A stretch of 64,000 bases of DNA from Staphylotrichum longicolle (lineage: Eukaryota; Ascomycota; Sordariomycetes; Sordariales; Chaetomiaceae): contig JAHCVI010000003.1 of NCBI GenBank assembly GCA_019096155.1, positions 2,356,001-2,420,000 on the forward strand, read 5' to 3'. Under the pieces are notes generated by a model. The model saw only the letters and a program-made list of their open reading frames with translations, did no database searches and had not been told where the DNA came from. Within the stretch, counting starts at the first letter, position 1. Every line of letters begins with the position of its first letter. Shown here piece by piece: positions 1-13,766 of this stretch. The position numbers and the translations under genes are program-made.

Positions 1-294
1 CCAAGGCTTATAGGGATCACTTTGTAATCCTGGTGAGCCAATATAGAGGATTATACAAAGGAGATAGTGATCTAAAGGAACCATTATATATATATACGCT
101 AGATAGTTAGTCACTCGTTGAGGGAGCTTGGGAGCTTCCTTAGTAAGCAATTACAGTTTGGACTTCACTAGTTCATTGAGACTAGATTAATGCATTTTAT
201 TATAGACCTTTTGGCTCTACCGAATCTCTATACTTGACTAGGATATACCTCTAGGACCCTTTTAGAAGTAGGTTAGGACAAACGATTTGTTATA
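1..294 (+). repeat. 5' LTR of element A, truncated by the window edge
   Basis: The sequence aligns base for base in position with 32241-32534 (same length, 294), differing mainly by C/T and G/A changes. It ends in TTGTTATA, a mutated form of the TCGTCACA end seen in other copies. The gag leader follows at once. Confidence 0.92.
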
Positions 295-348
295 CGTTGC
301 TTACTCCATTTGTTTCTATCACGGTTTAGAACGGAGGTATCGAATACT

Positions 349-433
349 ATAGGTACTACCGTACCTACTATCGCCTAGCTTAACAAGCGTATCGCCGTAC
401 TTAAGGCGGAGAATGCTCGCCTTAATACTATGG
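349..433 (+). pseudogene. Gag N-terminus of element A (first segment)
   Basis: The frame begins at an ATA in the place where an ATG start would sit (context ACT-ATA-GGT; TpG to TpA is the RIP change). It encodes a helical start of the form TIAQLNxRIAxLxAENARLNTM and stops where B1 inserted. It resumes at 16783 on the other side of B1. Confidence 0.75.
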
Positions 434-874
434 TGTCACGAACCAACCATAAAAGGCGGCCTGGTGGGGCATGCGAGGCGCAGCGAGAACCAATAGGCAG
501 CAACGAGGCTGCGGCGCCAAGAGACGGGTAGCCCAGGGGAGCTGGCTACCCTAGGTAATCATAGTAGACAAAGGTAGCCGCCTACCTAGGGCGATCAAAG
601 GATAGCTCAAGGTAGCTGGCGAGCACGGGCGAGCTAGGACAAAGGGGACTCAGGACAAAGAAGTCATTATATATATATACTAGCTAGTTAGTCACTCGTT
701 GAAGGAGCTTGGAGCTTCCTTAGTAAGCAATTTATACTTGGACTTCACTAGTTCATTGAGACTAGATTAGTACGTCTTGTTGTAGACCTTTTGGCTCTAC
801 CGAATCTCTATGCTTGACCAAGACATACCTCCGGGACCCTTTTAGAAGTAGGTCAGGACGAACGATTCGTCATA
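434..874 (+). repeat. 5' LTR of B1
   Basis: It starts TGTCACGAACC and ends ACGATTCGTCATA. It matches the LTRs at 6532, 14265, 16342, 21900 and 29627. The U3 part contains GGTAGCC/GGCTACC inverted words that could form hairpins. Confidence 0.93.
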
Positions 875-928
875 CATTGCTTACTCCCTTTGTTTCTATC
901 ACGGTTTAGAACGGAGGTATCGAACACC

Positions 929-3900
929 ATAGGTACCACCGCACCCACTATCGCCCAGCTCAACGAGCGCATCGCCGCACTCAAGGCGGAGAACGCTCGC
1001 CTCAACACTATAGCCAATCGAAGCCAGGTTAAGCTTGACCTACCACTATAGTATAGAGGAGGGAAGGACGCCCTCTCAGGGTTTCTAACTCTCTCCAAGG
1101 CCTACTTGGGATATTATCCCAAGCTATTTCCCACGGAAGTAGACAAGGTCGGATTTATCGCCTCGCGTCTAGAGGGATAGGCCCTCTAGTAGTTTCAACC
1201 TACTATAGACAATATATTGAACAACGCCGACGAAGACAATAGAGAAGACTTCACAAACGAAGTCTTCGGCAGCTATACTAGGTTTAAGGCCGAGCTATAG
1301 AAGGTATTTGGGGACTTGGACAAGAAGCGGTATATATAGGACTGCCTGATATAGCTTCGCTAGACCAAGTCGGCATCCGTATATACCGCGCTATTTCGAC
1401 AAGACTCTATAAAGGCCGACCTCAACGAAGAAGGCCTTATATAGCTATTCTACAATAGCCTCAAGGAAGAGGTCAAAGACGTACTATACAACAAGGATCG
1501 GCCAGATATACTCGACGAATATATCGCCATAGCCATCAAGATCGATGATCGTCAGTATATACGTAAATAGCAATGCAAAGGTCGGAGCAGGACCTTATAG
1601 ACCTACCAACCTAACAACAAGAAGAAGCGCCCATACCATAGCACGGCGTACAGCATATACTCCAGTGCTATAGACGTTGACGCTAACCAACGCGCTAGCC
1701 TAGTTAAAACAGGCAAGGCCGACGTTACTTGCTATAGATATAGCAAGAAGGGACACTTTAGACAGGACTATCGCAGCTCGAAGAAGAAAGGCAACTAGAA
1801 GCTAGTTCTAGGTCGTAAAACAGCAACCATCGATGTAAGATTCCTAGTCAAGGAAGTAGCAGTCGTTGACTAGTACGACCAGGATGACCTTAAGGACACT
1901 ATCGACTATACGACGTAGTGTTACAAGGAAGGAAGTAACACTATAGATAAAGATTATAGCGACGGGGACAACCTATATACTAGCGACGACGGTATACCCA
2001 GTATATAGTTTGTCGAGCAATTTATTCGGGACAATGCCGACCCTAGGGCTCAACGCGTACTAGCGATAGGCATCCTGATATAGGGCATCAACCAGTCCTA
2101 GGAAAATCGATAACGGGTAGAGGACCAAATCGATAGCGTTACTACCGCCATTTCAAGGCGTATAACCACTAGACTTACCTAGAGAACATTAGAGGATTAA
2201 CGTAGCAACTAGAGCGATTCTCCGGCGGAAGATACACCAAGCCGGGAGACCATCGAAAAGGTCATCGCTCACCTCGGCAAGAACGATAATAGTCTGCCTA
2301 ATCTATACGACCCCAAGGTACTTATAGCCCTACTAGAATAGGCTAGGGACGAGCTATAGTATCTCCAATAGCTAGTAGTAGAGTAGGGGCAAAAGCGGAA
2401 GGGGATTAGGGAGGAAACCAAGAAGATCGTAGCAACCTACTACGCCATTACGCGACAACTCGGCACGGTCGAGCAGCAGGCCGACAAGCTAAAAGAGGAA
2501 ATCTTCTAGCTAAGAGAGGTACAAAAAGCCGACTAGGTCTAGTAGATAGGACTAGACAATATAGACTATAAAGACCTACTAGAGGGGGAGATCTACATTC
2601 CCAAGTTCTTATACTACTAGGAACAGGCCCAGCAGAAGGCCTAGGGGCAGTTACCCAAGAACTAGGAGGACTATTAGGACTAACGAGGATACTATAGCTT
2701 AGGGAGGACCACTGATAATATATGATGTAAGGGTTATAGGTATAGATTCTAGTATACTATAGAGAGGGAAACCGCGTATATTAACCTAGGAAGAAGCGAT
2801 TATATCCGCGTCCTATAGTTTTAGTATATTATATACTCCTGCTAGTTCTACTACAAGGAGAAATTCGACTATAATTACTAGCCTATTAGAGAGGTAGGGG
2901 AGGATAGATTATAGAAACCTATTACCTAGACATTCGATTATAGATATAGTTACGTCGACCTCTTATAGACGTTTAATAGGATGGACGAAGGGTACTTCTA
3001 TATTATGCCCAAAAGGGCATAGCCCAAGTACTACCGAGATACGGAAGAAGTAGAGGGATATAGCGACTACGTATACCTCTACCACTTTAAGAGAAAAGTC
3101 CAATAGTACTATTAGATCCCTCGAAGGATCATTAGAGCATTCGATCTCTACTAGATTATAGACGGACAGGTCAAGCTGAAGAAGGACCTAGGCATTAACA
3201 AGTGGCTTGAAAAGCTTGAAAGTAGATATAATATTCCATTCTAAGATAAACCTATCTCGGGGGTAGATCTGCCGACGAAAAAGGGCAAGAAGGCTATACA
3301 AGATAGGAAGAGGGATATTTAGCAAATAGAGGACGATAACCAACCCGAGTCCTAGGGGGACGCCTCTTAGATTCAATAGGAGTTGGGAAACGACTCCAGG
3401 GCCTACAATAGGCCCGAGCAAAACTAATACCCTTACAACAACGATAGGCCCGCCAATGTAGGAAGAACTAGGCAAGATAGAAGGCCTATAATAACCTCCT
3501 AGTAGACCTACAAGTAGTCACTAAACCAGCCAATACAATGGTACGGAAATGTATAAGGTATAAAGGCACAACCAAAAGGTGCAAAAACATATAAGGTATA
3601 TAAAGGATATGAAAAGTGCAAAGATATACTAATAGCGTAGGAGGCGCTAGACGCAAAAAGTACACAAGGTATACTAAGAATGTAAAAACGCAAAAGTGCA
3701 AAAGCATAGTGACAAAGTAGATAGTATAGACGGCCTACTAGGAAGTGGCCGCCACGTAAAACAACTAGCTAGACAATCGAATTTGGGTTACCACACACTA
3801 GAAGCGACACCAGGTACTCGCATTAGTAGATAGAGGGTCGTAGATCGACCTTATCTCACCTAGTTTCGTTGACCAACTCTAGATACTATAGAGGATAAAG

Positions 3901-6531
3901 AAGCAACTATATATAGTTAAAGGACCGTTCCCAACATAGGTTACACGACGAGAAACGGAACCACTCGATATTATAGTCGAAGGAAAGACTACAAAGGTCA
4001 TTTTCGACATTGTAGATATAGGGACCAAGAAGGACATAATCTTAGGTCGCCTATAGCATAGGATTTATAACCCCAACATTAGTTGGAAGGGAGGTAGCCA
4101 CCTACAACCCCAAAGCACAACGGGCTCGCATCCGACCAATACAATAGGAAGCGCAGACAACGAGTTACGAAAAAATAGCATAGAGAAGTATATATACTTT
4201 AAGGACTCACTACAAGAGACAAATAGTAGTAGATAGGCCACTACAGACTCAGAAAGAGGCGGCAGTCACTAGTAGAAACGATATATACGGAGATAGACTA
4301 GCCAAGAGGTTGCTATCATTTTAGTCGACAATACTAGATTCCAACTCTAAAAATAGGTCACTTGGACAGAAGTGGCCAAAGTCACAGCTAGCGGCAAGTT
4401 TACATACTACCAAGGCGCGAAGACGGACGACGAAATAGGGAAGATCCCGGCAGAGTACTAGGGATATCCGGCGTTTATAGCCAAGTATATAGAGGGGTTA
4501 CTAGAATATAGACCTTAGGACTATAAGATCAAACTCAAGGAAGGCGCCTAGTTAAAGTTCTTCAAGGTATACTATACAAACGAACTTCAGGACAACAAGT
4601 TGAAGAGATATCTTGAGGCCAATCTCAAGATAGGGCATATTAGACCATCGACATCTCCAGCAGGGTACCCGATCCTTTTTATACCTAAGAAGGACAGAAA
4701 ACTTAGGATATATATAGACTACCGACAGCTGAACGAACAGACGGTAAAGGACCGCTACCCCTTGCTACTTATCTCGCAACTTCGAGATTAGTTAGTAGGC
4801 ATACAATACTTTACACGTCTTGACCTTCCAATAGTATACGCCTATATTCACATCAAGGAGGGGGATAAATAGAAGATAGCCTTTCGCACTCGTTACGGAC
4901 ACTTCGAATACTATATCATGCCCTTCGGGCTAACGAATACGCCAGCGACATTCTAGAAGGTCGTTGATCACACAATCCGACCATTCCTCGACAAGTTCGC
5001 AGTCTATTACCTAGATGACATTCTCATCTTCTCTAAGACACTCGAAGAACACAAGAAGCATATAAAGCAGGTACTGGACGCACTTCACACGTAGAAACTC
5101 TCTATCAACAAGGACAAGAGCAAGTTCTATATCACGAAGACAGTCTTCCTAGGCTTCGAGATTTCGCCAGGATAGATACAAATGGAACTAACCAAGGTCA
5201 AAGCCATCAAGACATAGCCTATACTAAAAACAACGATAGAAGTCCAAGGATTCATCGGATTCGCCAATTTCTATAGGATATTCATCAGAAACTTTAGCGA
5301 CATCGCACGACCTTTACACCACTTGACAAAGAAAGACGTCGAGTTCCAATAGGGGAAGGAGCAAGAATAGGTATTTCAACGGATTCGTAACCTCATTATC
5401 GCGGACCCTATGCTCTTATTGCTAGATCCTAGGAAGCTATTTAAAGTGGAGACCGATACATCAGACTATACGATCGGAGGACAACTTAGTCAACGGGACA
5501 AGCAAGGAAAGCTCTACCCTATAACATTCTTTTCGAAGAAGCTCGTAGGACCACAGCTCAACTACCCGATATACAACAAAGAGCTATTGGCAATCATCAA
5601 GGCCTTTCGCGAATAGAAACCCTACCTTAGCAGTACAATATATCAAGTATAGGTGTACACAGATTACAAGAACCTCCAATACTTCACCAGCACCAAGGAA
5701 CTCAACTAGCGCTAGATACAATAGGCGGAGTTCCTTATAGAATTTAACTTCGTCATTATCTATAAAAAAAGATCCGAGAATATAAGAGCGGATGCCTTAA
5801 ATAGAAGACTAGATCACTTCGGCAATACAATAGAAGTATCGCCATCCTTATTCCAAGAACAGCCCGATAGGACGATACATCACCCACTATAGTAGCTAGT
5901 CTACTACGCCTATACCGACCCGGATCGAGGCAGGTCGCAAACTATAAAGAGGTACGACGATATATAGTATAGGAACTACTAGAAAGAGTACAACGTAGTC
6001 TTTAGGGAATAGAGACCCAATACCAACAAGTACCAAGTAATGTTAAAGGATTAGATATACTAGCATCACTAGTCGCTAGGAAAAGACAAATCCTATAACG
6101 GGCTAAGCAAAGGAGTCCGATAGGACGGGTACTTGCTCTAGTACAATGATAAAGTTTACATCGGTAGAGACAAGTAGATAGAGCTTATCAAGGAGGTCTA
6201 CAAGTCTAGACTCGGGGGATATATAGGAGTTACCAAAACCATTGCAAGGATCAAATAGCAAGGGTACGACTTCCCAAGACTTAGGAAGAAGGTTGAGGAG
6301 ACCCTTAAGGAATATAACCTCTACTACCAAAGCAAACCGTCACGTTATAAACCTTATAGACTCCTATAGCCATTGCTAGTTATAGAGTAGCTATAGAGCT
6401 CGGTAACGATAGACTTTATCACTAAGCTACTACTCTCCAAAGATATAACGATAGGAACGGAGTTCGACAGCATCCTTGTCTTGGTAGACCGACTTACTAA
6501 GTAGAGCTACTTTATCCTATATAAGGAAATA
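929..6531 (+). pseudogene. Gag-Pol of B1, 5' part (to integrase), destroyed by RIP
   Basis: The order is gag (from a mutated start at 929), a zinc-knuckle relic near 1720, a long spacer region, aspartic protease near 3825, reverse transcriptase near 4600-5080, RNase H near 5440-5830 and integrase from about 6100 to the B2 insertion. The RT segment still shows the catalytic box YLDDILIFSKT near 5014-5046, with both aspartates. Longest open pieces are only 60-70 codons. Stops are mostly TAG or TAA where B2 has CAG, CAA or TGG, the signature of C-to-T and G-to-A change. The same frame continues at 14713. Confidence 0.88.
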
Positions 6532-6974
6532 TGTCACGAACCAACCATAAAAGGCGGCCTGGTGGGGCATACAAGGCGCAGCGGGAACCAATAGGCAGCA
6601 ACGAGGCTGCGGCGCCAAGAGGCGGGTAGCCCAGGGGAGCTGGCTACCCCAGGTGATCATGGTAGACAAAGGTAGCCGCCTACCCGGGGCGACCAAAGGA
6701 TAGCTCAGGGTAGCTAGCGAGCACGGGCGAGCCAGGACAAAGGGGACTCAGGACAAAGAAGTCATCATATATATATACTAGCTAGTTAGTCACTCGTTGA
6801 GGGAGCTTGGAGCTTCCTCAGTAAGCAATTCACACTTGGACTTCACCAAGTTCATTGAGACCAGATCAGTGTATCTTGTTGTAGACCTTTTGGCTCTACC
6901 GAATCTCTATACTTGACCAAAGACATACCTCCGGGACCCTTTCAGAAGTAGGTCAGGACGAACGATTCGTCACA
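6532..6974 (+). repeat. 5' LTR of B2
   Basis: 443 bases, from TGTCACGAACC to ATTCGTCACA. It is nearly the same as 14265-14707. No clear tRNA primer-binding site was recognised just downstream (CGTTGCTTACTCC). Confidence 0.94.
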
Positions 6975-7028
6975 CGTTGCTTACTCCCTTTATTTCTATC
7001 ACGGTTTAGAACGGAGGTATCGAACACT

Positions 7029-10000
7029 ATAGGTACCACCGCACCTACTATCGCCCAGCTCAACGAGCGCATCGCCACACTCGAAGCGGAGAACGCTCGC
7101 CTCAACACCGTAGCCAACCGGAGCCGGGTCAAGCTTGACCTGCCACCACGGTATAGAGGAGGGAAGGACGCCCTCTCGGGGTTCCTAACTCTCTCCAAGG
7201 CCTACTTAGGATACTATCCCAAGCTATTTCCTACGGAAGTAGACAAGGTCGGGTTCATCGCCTCACGTCTAGAGGGTCAGGCCCTCCGGTAGTTTCAACC
7301 CACCATAGACAATATATTGAACAACGCCGACGAGGACGATAGAGAGGACTTCACGAACGAAGTCTTCGGCAGCTACGCCAGGTTCGAGGCCGAGCTACGG
7401 AAGGTGTTCGGGGACTTGGACGAGAAGCGGCACACACAGGACCGCCTAATGCAACTCCGCCAGACCAAGTCGGCATCCGTATATACCGCGCTATTTCGAC
7501 AAGACTCCATAAGGGCCGACCTCAACGAAGAAGGCCTTATACAGCTGTTCTACAATAGCCTCAAGGAAGAGGTCAAGGACGTACTATACGACAAAGATCG
7601 GCCAGACACACTCGACGAGTACATCGCTATGGCCATTAGGATCGACGATCGTCAATACGCACACAAACAGCAACGCAAAGGTCGGAGCGGGACCCCGCAA
7701 ACCCACCGACCCAACGACAAGAAGAAGCGTCCGTACCACAGCACGGCGTACGGCACGCACTCCGGTGCCATGGACGTTGACGCCAACTAACGCGCCGGCC
7801 CAGTCAAGACAGGCAAGGCCGACGTCACTTGCTATGGATATAGCAAGAAGGGACACTTCAGACGGGACTGTCGCAGCTCGAAGAAGAAAGGCGACTAGAA
7901 GCCAGTCCCGGGTCGCGAGACGGCAACCATCGACGTAGGATTCCCAGTCAAGGAGGCAGCGGTCGTTGACTAGTACGACTAGGATGACCTTGAGGACGCT
8001 ATCGACTATGCAACGTAGTGTCATAAGGAGGAAAGCGACACTATAGATGAAGATCATAGTGATAGGGACAACCCGTATACTAGCGACGACGGTGTACCCA
8101 GCGCGTAGTTTGTCGAGCAATTCATTCGGGACAACGCCGACCCTAGAGCTCAACGCGTATTAGCAACGGGTATCCTAATATAGGGCATCAACCAGTCCTA
8201 GGAAAACCGACAACGGTTGGAGAACTAGATCGACAGCGTCACCACCGCCATTTCGAGGCGCATAACCACCACCCTCACACAGGAAGCGTCGGAGGATCAA
8301 CGCAGCAACTAGAGCGATCCCCCGACCGAGGAAGGAGACACGCCAAGCCGAGAAACCATCGAGAAGGTCATCGCTCATCTCGGCAAAAACAACGACAGTT
8401 TGCCTAATCCCTATAACCCCGAAGCGCTTGCAGCCCTACCAGGGTAGGCCAGGGACGAGCTACAGCATCTCCAATGGCTAGCAGCAGAGCAGGGGCAAGA
8501 GCGGAAGGGGATCAGGGAGGAAACCGAGAAGATCGCAGCGGCCCACCGCGCCGTCGCGCGACAACTCGGCACGGTCGAGCGGCAGGCCGATAAGCTAAAA
8601 GAAGAAATCTTCCAGCTAAAAGAGGCACAAAAAGCCGACCAGGTCCAGTGGACAGGACCAGACAACACAGACCACGAAGACCTACCAGAAGGGGAGATCT
8701 ACGTTCCCGAGTTCTTGTACTGCCAGGAACGGGCCCAGCAGGAGGCCCAGGGGCAGTCACCCGAAAGCTGGGAGGACTATTGGGACCAACGAGGATACTA
8801 CAGCTTTAGGAGGACCACTGACGATATACAACGCGAGGGTTATAGGTACGGATTCCAGTATACCGCGGAGAGGGAAACCGCGCGCATTAACCCAGGAAGA
8901 AGCGATCACGTCCGCGTCCTATGGTTTCAATGTGTCACGCACTCCTGCTAGTTCCACTACAAGGAGAAATTCGACTATAATCACTGGCCTATCAGAGAGG
9001 TAGGGGAGGGCGGATCATAGAAACCCGTCACCTGGACATTCGATCATGGGTATAGTCACGCCGACCTCTTGTGGACGTTCGATGGGGTAGGCGAAGGATG
9101 CCTCCGCATCGTGCCCAAGAGGGCGTAGCCTGAGAACTACCAAGATACAGAGGAAGTGAAGGGATACAGCGACCAGGCATGCCTCTACCACTTCAAGAGG
9201 AAGGTCCAGCAGCACCACCAGATTCCCCGAAGGATCATCAGGGCGCTCGACGACCACCAGATCACAACAGGCCAAGTCAAGATCAAGAAGGACCCCGGCA
9301 TTAACAAGTGGCTTGAAAAGCTTGAAAACGGACATAATGTTCCGTTCCAAGACGAACCCATCTCGGGGGTAGATCTACCGACGAAAAAGGGCAAGAAGGC
9401 CGCACGAGATAGGAAAAGGGATGCTCAGCAAATAGGGGACGACAACTAACCCGAGTCCCAGGGGGACGCCTCTCGGATTCAACAGAAGTTGGGAAACAAC
9501 TCCGGGGCCTGCGACAGGCCCGAGCAAAACTAACACCCTCACAACGACGACAGGCCCGCCAGTACAGGAAGAACTAGGCGAAACGGAAGGCCCACGACGA
9601 CCTCCTAGTGGACCCACGAGCGGTCACTGAACCGACCAACACAGTAGCACGGAAATGCACAAGGTACAAAGGTACAACCAAAAAGTACAAAAACGCACAA
9701 GGTACACGAAAGGTATAAAGAGTGCAAAAATGCACTAGCGGCGCAGAAGGCGCAGAACGCAAAAAGTGCACAAGGTGTACAAGGAACGCAAAAACGCAAA
9801 AGTGCAAAAGCGTAGTGACAAGGCAGATGGCATAGACGGCCCACCAGGAAGTGGCCGCCGCGCAAAACGACCAGCCGGACGACCGAATTTGGGTCACAAC
9901 GTACTAGAGGCAACACCAGGTACTCGCGTTAGTAGATAGAGGATCACAGATCGACCTCATCTCGCCAGGTTTCATTAACCAACTCCGGATACTATAGAGG

Positions 10001-13000
10001 ATAAAGAAGCAACTATACGTAGTCAAGGGACCATTCCCGACACAGGTTACACGACGAGAAACGGAACCACTCGACATCACGGTCGAAGGGAAGACCACGA
10101 AGGTCATTTTCGACATTGTAGACATAGGGACCAAGAAGGACATGATCTTGGGACGCCTATAGCATAGGATTTATAACCCCGACATCAATTGGAAGGGAGG
10201 TGGCCACCTACAACCCCGAAGTACAACGGGCTCGTATCCGACCAATACGATGGGAAGCGCAGACGACGAGTCACGAAAAAGTAGTACGGAGAAGCATATA
10301 CACTTTAAGGACTCACCGCAAGAGACGGGCAGTGGCAGATAGGCCACTACAGACTTAGAAAGAGGCGGCAGTCACCAGCAGAGACGGCGCATATAGAGGC
10401 AAGCCAACCAGGAGGTTACTATCATCTCAGTCGACAACAACGGATTTCAGCTCCAAGAATGGGTCACTTGGACAGAAGTGGCCGAAGTCACAGCCAACAG
10501 CAAGTTCGCGTACTACCAAGGCGCAAAGGCGAACAACGAGACGGGGAAGATTCCGGCAGAATACCAGGGACACCCGGCGTTCACAGCAAAGCATATGGAA
10601 GGGTTGCCAGAATATGGACCTTGGGATTACAAGATCAAACTCAAGGAGGGCGCCCAGTTAAAGTTCTTCAAGGTATACCACACGAACGAACTTCAGGACA
10701 ACGAGTTGAAGAGATATCTTAAGGCCAATCTCAAGATAGGGCACATCAGACCATCGATATCTCCGGCAGGGTATCCGATCCTTTTTATACCAAAGAAGGA
10801 CGGAAAACTCAGGATGTATATAGACTACCGACAGCTGAACGAGCAGATGGTAAAGGACCGCTACCCCTTGCCACTTATCTCGCAACTTCGAGATCAATTG
10901 GCAGACGCACGACACTTCACGCGTCTTGACCTTCCAATAGTATACGCCTACATTCGCATCAAGGAGGGGGATGAATGGAAGACAGCCTTTCGTACTTGGC
11001 ACGGACACTTCGAGTACTATATTATACCCTTCGGGCTGACGAATACGCCAGCGACATTCCAGAAGGTCGTTGATTATACGATCCGACCGTTCCTCGACAA
11101 GTTTACGGTCTATTACCTAGATAACATCCTCATCTTCTCCAAGACACTCGAAGAACATAGGAAGCACGTAAGGTAGATGCTAAACGCACTTCACGCATAG
11201 AAACTCTCTATCAATATAGACAAGAGTGAATTCCACGTCACGAAGACAGTCTTCCTAGGCTTTGAGATTTCGCCAGGACAGATACAGATGGAACCAACCA
11301 AGGTCGAGGCCATCAAGACATAGCCCATACCAAAAACGACAACAAAGGTCCGAGGATTCATCGGATTCGCCAATTTCTATCGGATATTCATTAGGAACTT
11401 TAGCGACATCGCGCGACCTCTACACCATTTGACGAAGAAGGACGTCGAGTTCCGATAGGGAGAGGAGCAAGAACAAGCGTTTCAACGGATTTGTAACCTC
11501 ATCATCGCGGACCCCGTACTCTTATTGCCAGATCCCAGGAAGCCATTTGAGGTAGAGACCGACGTATCGGACTACGCGATCGGAGGACAACTCAGTCAAC
11601 GAGACGAGCAGGGGAAACTCCACCCCGTAGCGTTCTTCTCAAAAAAGCTCGTAGGACCATAGCTCAACTACCCGATACACGACAAAGAGCTATTGGCAAT
11701 CATCGAGGCCTTTCGCAAGTGGAAACCCTACCTCAGCGGCACGACACACCAAGTGCAGGTATACACAGATCACAAGAACCTCCGGTACTTTACCAGTACC
11801 AAGGAACTCAACCAACGCCAGACACGATAGGCGGAATTCCTCGCGGAATTCAACTTCGTCATCATCTACAAGAAAGGATCCGAGAACGCAAGAGCGGATG
11901 CCTTAAGTAGGAGACCGGATCACTTCGGCAACGCGACAGAAGCATCGCCACCCTTATTCCGAGAACAACCCGACGGGACAATGCATCACCCACTACAGCA
12001 GCCAGTCTACTACGCCTATACCGACCCGGATCGAGGCAGGTCGCAAACCACAAGGAGGCACGACGATGCGCAGTGTAGGAACTACCAGAAAGAGTGCAAC
12101 GCAGTCTTCAGGGAACAGAGACCCAATACCAACAAGTACCAAGCGATATTAGAGGATCAGATGCACCAGCATCACTAGTCGCTAGGAGAAGACAAATCCT
12201 ACAACGGGCCGAGCAAAGGAGTCCGACAGGACGGGCACTTGCTCCGGTACAACGACAAAGCTTACGTCGGTAGAGACAAGTAGACGGAGCTCATCAAGGA
12301 AGTCCACGAGTCTAGACTCGGGGGACACATAGGAGTCACCAAAACTATTGCAAGGATCAAGCAGCAAGGGTACGACTTCCCAGGACTCAGGAGGAAGGTT
12401 GAGGAGACCCTCAAGGAATATAACCTCTACCACCGAAGCAAACCGTCACGTCACAAACCTTACGGACTCCTACAACCACTACCAGTTGCAGAACGACCAT
12501 GGAGCTCGGTGACGATAGACTTCATCACCAAGCTACCACTCTCCAAAGATACAACGACGGGAACGGAGTTCGATAGTATCCTTGTCTTGATAGATCGACT
12601 TACCAAGTAGAGCTACTTCATCCCATACAAGGAGACATAGTCGGCAGAACAACTCGCAGACGTGATCTACCGGCATATAGCCTCAGTCCACGGGTGGCCG
12701 GAGGAATGGATCACGGACAGAGACACCAAGTTCGCATCCAGGTTTTAGCAAGCGTTGATAACGCGCCTAGGCACGAAGAGTAAGCTCTCAACGGCTTACC
12801 ACCCGCAGACAGACGGACAGACAGAACGACTCAATCAGATCGTAGAACAATACCTTCGGTCATTCATCAACTTCCAGCAGGATGACTAGGTCATGTTATT
12901 ACCAGTTGCACAATTGGCATACAACACGGCACCAACCAAATCCACGAAAGTCACACCGTTTTTCGCGAACTTCGGGTACAAAGCAGACCTACGCCAGGGG

Positions 13001-13669
13001 CCCGAGGTTGCAGTCCCCAGAGCAGCTGTCAAAGCAGACCAGATACATGCGCTCCACGCGATACTCAAAGAAGAACTAGAGTTTGTCAGACAAAGGATAA
13101 AGCACTATTACGACAAACACAGGCTCGAGGGTCCTCGCCTAGAGAGGGGAGACAAAGTTTACCTCATTTCACGGAATCTTCGCACGAAGCGACCAAGTCG
13201 AAAACTCGATTTCAAAAAGATTGGACCATTCAGGATCGAGGAAAAAGTTTCGACATCCAACTACCAACTGTCATTACCAGCAACAATGCGCATCAGGACG
13301 CATGTTTTTCACATTTCACTTTTGGAACCAGCACCCAAGAACGCACGACTTGCCACAGACATAGAAGTTAAGGACGAGGAAGAAGAATAGGACGTCGAAG
13401 AAATCCTAGATTCACAGGTCACGAGGGGACAGTTGCAATATTTGGTAAAATGGTTGGATTTCGGCCCAGAAGACAACTCATAGCAACCAGCTACAAACCT
13501 CCACTATCCAGAGAAGCTTGAGGAGTTCCACCGGAGGAACCCGGATCGGCCAAAGGCTCAGGCGCCGAAAGCCAGGAAGGGTCTAGCAGACTCAGGGACT
13601 CCCAGTCGATCACTCCGAAGGCGCCCAACGCTTGCGCCTGCCCAACCAGTCCCTGCTCGACAGGCATAG
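7029..13669 (+). pseudogene. Gag-Pol polyprotein of B2 with C-terminal chromodomain, RIP-damaged
   Basis: Gag runs from a mutated ATG (ATA at 7029), in frame with the open stretch 7317-7790, whose helices fit the Retrotrans_gag family. A CCHC knuckle relic follows (about 7829-7870, one Cys changed to Tyr), then an unusually long spacer (about 7900-9900). The protease begins near 9922 with LVDRGSQIDLIS. RT lies at about 10640-11200 (PAGYPILFIPKKDG, then YLDNILIF). RNase H covers about 11540-11900 and the integrase about 12230-13050 (DFITKL, TDRDTKF, QTDGQTERLNQ). The chromodomain is at 13390-13530 (VEEILDS, LQYLVKWLDFGPEDNS). Stops such as TAA at 7788 stand where CAA is expected. Each module is recognisable, but no complete protein can be made. 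Confidence 0.92.
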
Positions 13670-13766
13670 GGCCCTCCGATAAGGGAGAGTCAGGCTCTTC
13701 CGACTCCTCCAGACCCTACATCCCACGACGAAACACCTCAGCACCGTGGTCACGCAACTTCTACTA

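Noticed and set aside
875..930. tRNA primer-binding site next to the 5' LTRs
   Set aside because: The sequence CGTTGCTTACTCC did not match a tRNA 3' end that I could recognise; self-priming cannot be judged by eye.
7584..8153. 189-codon minus-strand open frame in B2
   Set aside because: Shadow of gag/spacer coding DNA; the opposite strand keeps retrotransposon motifs, and RIP on this strand removes few codons by chance.
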